Source: Chloroflexota bacterium (GTDB lineage: Bacteria; Chloroflexota; Anaerolineae; JAADDB01). Taken from it: 8,825 nucleotides of DNA. Made by a program: the position numbers and the translations under genes. The DNA lies in assembly GCA_013154135.1 (NCBI GenBank), contig JAADDB010000188.1, positions 1 through 8,825 of the forward strand, in the 5' to 3' direction. Shown piece after piece: positions 6,318-8,825 of this stretch. Each line of letters starts with the position of its first letter. Position 1 is the stretch's first letter. Below the pieces are notes generated by a model. The model saw only the letters and a program-made list of their open reading frames with translations. It did not search any database and was not told the origin of the DNA.

Positions 6318-8642
6318 TCACCCGTTGTTCACCCGCAATTCTTGCAAAATCCGCAAAATCTGCTGGACGCGATTTTCCCAACTGTTCGCCCGAGCAAAGG
6401 CACGGCGCCGCTCCCGCCGCGCGGGGTCATCCTCCTGCAACGCCCGCTCCACCACGCCCACATCCCCTTCCCACACGTACACCAAGTCCCGCACCCGCTC
6501 GACCGCGGGGATGGGCGTGGCTACCACAGGCAAACCCACGGCCATGTACTCGTACAATTTCAACGGGTCAATGAACGCGGTCCATCGGTTCAACCGGTAC
6601 GGCATGAGGGCCACGTCCAACCCCCGAATGTACAGAGGCAACTCCTCCGGCGAGCGGAATCCCAACCGGTGCACCCGGGGATGTTCCAGCAGGGCCGCGT
6701 CCTCCCGATAATGGCGGAGCTCGTCCGGCCCGACCAGTACCAAATGAACTTCCGGCATGGCATCGACAAGGCGACGGAGCAGAGGGATGTCGATTTTGTC
6801 GTTGAGCACTCCCACATATCCCAACCGCGGATGGGGGATGTCCTCCACATCGGGGGGCAAATAGGGACATGCCAACGCGCGCTCGTACAAGGGCCAGTCC
6901 ACCCCGTTGGGTACCAGATAAGCCCGCTCGTTGTAGGGACGCACTTGCTCCACCAGCCCCGGATGGGTGCAGATCACCGCGTCCACCCGTCGCAAAAGGG
7001 CCCGGTGCTGCTCCTGCACGTAGCGCAGCCGCTCGGGAGAGGCATAATCCGCCTCGTACGCGGTGTAATCGTCCACCACGTGGTAGATGGCCACCCGGTG
7101 GGGAAGGAGGTCCAACCAATCCCCCTGATCCGGGGACGTCAACCAGAGGATGGGGGATGGGGGTTCCCCCCGGGCGGGGGAAGTCAAATGCAAGAGGGAT
7201 GGCGCGCAGCGCGCGAGCTTTCCCAGCTCCCCGCGGACGATCCGGCGGGCCAACCCGTCGGGCAAGGCCCTGCCCCGACCGCTCCGCGCGGCCCACGCGG
7301 GCAGTTCCACGACCCGTAAGTCGGGAAAGCGGGCCGATGGCTGATAGGCCCGCGGCCACCACCGATGACGCAAGGGCTCCCGCACCACCCGACGCACGTA
7401 GGGCCGAGGTTCCACGTACAGGATGGGCGTGTGACGACTCAGCCGGCTCATGATCTGATGCCGGTTGCGCCATGGGCCCTCCCAGGGATCGCGCCCCGCG
7501 CAGACCAGAGGGGGGAGCGGGGAAGGCTCCGGGTCAGGCGCCAGGGGACGACAAAGGACCCGCTCGTACGTGTGGACGTGTTCCCGCCCCAGGGTGGACC
7601 AGTTGAGGGAGCGAGCATAGGCCAGAACCGCGTCCCGAGCCCGGTCCAACGCACCGTCCACCGCGTCCTGCAGCCGTTGCGCCAGACGGGCCGCGTCGCC
7701 CGGCGGGTACAACAACCCACGGCCGCCCGCGGCCAACTCCCGGAAAGGGCCCAACGCGGGGGCGATGATGGGACAACCAAAGGAGAAGGCCAACAACGCG
7801 GCCCCCGATGTGGTGATGCGACGGTAGGGGAACACACACACATCCGCGGCCCGGAAGAAGTACTGCAACTCCTCATCGGCCACGTATGTGAGATGCGTGA
7901 TAATCCGGTCGTCCCCCCGGATGAGGCGCCGGATCTCCTCCGCGTAGGAGGGGTCTTCGGCCTTCCCCACGATGAGCAGCTGGGCGTGAGGTGCAGCCAC
8001 GTTCCGGAAAGCGGCGATTAACGTCTCCAGCCCTTTGTAGGGGCGCACCTGCCCCAGGAAGAGGAAGAGAAATCCGTCCTCGCGCACGGGAATCCCTTTG
8101 GCCTGCAGAAACGCCCGCGCGCCCTCCCGATCCGTGGTATCGGGGTAAGCTCCGATGTAGCTGCCGTGGGGGATGACGACGACTCCTTCCCGGCGGTGAT
8201 AGCGTTGGGCGACGAGTTGAGCCACCCACGCGTCGTGCACGTGAACCGCGTGGGCTAAGCGGAAGATGAGGTGGTTGGCCAACTCGTTCAGGATGGGTGA
8301 GCGGCCTTCGTGTTGGTTCAGGTTGTGGACGGTGTAGACGATGCGGATGCCCCGCAAGCGGGCCAGGATCAGGGCAGCAGCCACGGAGAGGAACCCTTTG
8401 CGGCGTTGCCAGGCCTTAGGGGCTCGATACAGGTATTCGATCCAGTGGATGTGGAGGAGGTCCACTTGCCCAAGATGCCGCAGGAGCCAGGGAAGGCTGA
8501 GGAAATGGGAGTGTCGGATGTCCGCGGCGGGCAGGACGTGTTTGACTCCTCGGGCCAGGAGGCGCACATACGGGTTCAGGCGAACTCGCGAGACATATGT
8601 GATGCGTACCGGGGCGGATGAATGCGTCGATCGAGTTGACAT
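6318..8642 (-). CDS. Double GT-B glycosyltransferase (two GT4-like modules in one chain)
   Basis: A 774-residue cytoplasmic-type protein with two complete-looking GT-B glycosyltransferases in tandem. Module 1 (about 12-364) has VDLLHIHWIEYL, IVYTVHNLNQHEG (101-113), VVVIPHGSY (154-162), the FLGQVRPYKGLETLIAAF linker and donor-domain start (195-212), and TTSGAALLAFSFGCPIIAP (277-295). A proline-rich linker (about 366-378) leads to module 2: WRNRHQIMSRLSRHTPILYV (391-410), YHVVDDYTAYEADY (520-533), YLVPNGVDW (575-583), LGYVGVLNDKIDIPLL (607-622), HLVLVGPDELRHY (633-645), and DPLKLYEYMAVGLPVVATP (692-710). The EX7E motif is not clear in either module: module 1 lacks both acidic residues, and module 2 keeps the second (E698). 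Such enzymes move sugars from nucleotide or lipid donors in surface-polysaccharide synthesis; sugars are unknown. ATG at 8640-8642 is chosen; its ribosome-binding site is weak. Confidence 0.88.
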   Translation of the reverse strand: MSTRSTHSSAPVRITYVSRVRLNPYVRLLARGVKHVLPAADIRHSHFLSLPWLLRHLGQVDLLHIHWIEYLYRAPKAWQRRKGFLSVAAALILARLRGIRIVYTVHNLNQHEGRSPILNELANHLIFRLAHAVHVHDAWVAQLVAQRYHRREGVVVIPHGSYIGAYPDTTDREGARAFLQAKGIPVREDGFLFLFLGQVRPYKGLETLIAAFRNVAAPHAQLLIVGKAEDPSYAEEIRRLIRGDDRIITHLTYVADEELQYFFRAADVCVFPYRRITTSGAALLAFSFGCPIIAPALGPFRELAAGGRGLLYPPGDAARLAQRLQDAVDGALDRARDAVLAYARSLNWSTLGREHVHTYERVLCRPLAPDPEPSPLPPLVCAGRDPWEGPWRNRHQIMSRLSRHTPILYVEPRPYVRRVVREPLRHRWWPRAYQPSARFPDLRVVELPAWAARSGRGRALPDGLARRIVRGELGKLARCAPSLLHLTSPARGEPPSPILWLTSPDQGDWLDLLPHRVAIYHVVDDYTAYEADYASPERLRYVQEQHRALLRRVDAVICTHPGLVEQVRPYNERAYLVPNGVDWPLYERALACPYLPPDVEDIPHPRLGYVGVLNDKIDIPLLRRLVDAMPEVHLVLVGPDELRHYREDAALLEHPRVHRLGFRSPEELPLYIRGLDVALMPYRLNRWTAFIDPLKLYEYMAVGLPVVATPIPAVERVRDLVYVWEGDVGVVERALQEDDPARRERRRAFARANSWENRVQQILRILQELRVNNG

Positions 8643-8686
8643 ACGGTCCCGTTGCGTTCCCCCTTCATAGGTGTTGGGTATATGTG

Positions 8687-8737
8687 GGGAACCGAGTCGG
8701 CCTGTTCCAGATGAGCTTAACCTTCGGCCGGGTTCCC
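8687..8737 (-). repeat. Imperfect inverted repeat upstream of the double glycosyltransferase gene
   Basis: GGGAACC (8687-8693) and GGTTCCC (8731-8737) are perfect inverted arms, and directly inside them CGGCC (8698-8702) pairs with GGCCG (8726-8730). The stem is 12 bp with a 4-nt bulge and a 23-nt loop. It lies 45 bp before the start codon at 8642, so it could be a leader hairpin, an operator, or a transcription stop for whatever precedes it. No U tract follows in the leftward direction. Confidence 0.45.
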
Positions 8738-8750
8738 TTCTTCATGCGCG

Positions 8751-8825
8751 TCAATCGTGAACGGTTGGCTCGGCTGACAGATTTTGTAGCACCTTGGCGG
8801 CGGACGGGTCCGCACCTCCGCGGGG
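8751..8825 (-). CDS. Possible C-terminal end of an upstream leftward gene, cut by the window edge
   Basis: Reading leftward from the right edge, one frame is open for 24 codons and ends in TGA at 8751-8753, giving a tail with GGADPSAAKVLQNLSAEP. This alternating small/hydrophobic helix resembles C-terminal ends of many GT-B or epimerase-like proteins, but it is far too short to identify. If real, it would precede the double glycosyltransferase gene by 108 bp on the same strand. The other two leftward frames are also open over much of this stretch, so the call is tentative. Confidence 0.3.
   Translation of the reverse strand, partial: PRGGADPSAAKVLQNLSAEPTVHD

Noticed and set aside
8711..8825. 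Start of a rightward gene at ATG 8711 running off the right edge
   Set aside because: It is open for 38 codons but has no ribosome-binding site or promoter, starts inside the inverted repeat, and is too short to judge.

Overview
This window is GC-rich bacterial chromosome (roughly 60-65% GC by eye). It looks like a thermophilic or moderately thermophilic Gram-positive-like or Chloroflexota-type organism. That placement is an inference from protein style, GC content and gene mix (UppS and RRF sequence character, membrane-anchored clan GH-A glycosidase, fused GT-B enzymes); no rRNA or other decisive marker is present. I see no mobile element, CRISPR array, tRNA or rRNA.

Layout. Positions 1-3518 hold a leftward operon of three tightly coupled genes, read from 3518 down to 1: a membrane-anchored clan GH-A glycoside hydrolase with a C-terminal beta-sandwich (1791-3518), a ketopantoate-reductase-family oxidoreductase (733-1794) and an EamA/DMT-family transporter (1-746) that runs off the left edge. 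The first pair share a 4-bp ATGA overlap and the second pair overlap by 14 bp. Positions 3519-3994 are a 476-bp divergent intergenic region. It holds a candidate leftward promoter, a pyrimidine-rich stretch with four TCCCCTT copies, a candidate rightward promoter, and a leader of about 260 nt with several predicted hairpins, some mutually exclusive.

Positions 3995-6293 carry the rightward housekeeping cluster frr-uppS-cdsA: ribosome recycling factor, undecaprenyl-diphosphate synthase-type cis-prenyltransferase and CDP-diacylglycerol synthase. A 122-bp spacer between frr and uppS contains a strong hairpin; uppS and cdsA overlap by 4 bp. The neighbours usual for this cluster in many bacteria (rpsB-tsf-pyrH upstream, dxr/rseP downstream) are absent here.

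After only 24 bp, a convergent leftward gene (6318-8642) encodes one 774-residue protein with two consecutive GT-B glycosyltransferase modules joined by a proline-rich linker. Upstream of it lies a 108-bp gap with an imperfect inverted repeat, and possibly the last 24 codons of another leftward gene at the right edge.

How the genes relate: uppS and cdsA supply the polyprenyl carrier lipid precursor and the phospholipid precursor of the envelope. The flanking glycosidase and double glycosyltransferase suggest surface-polysaccharide work. No link between the housekeeping cluster and the flanking genes is shown beyond proximity. The most unusual features are the double GT-B protein and the structured leader of frr.
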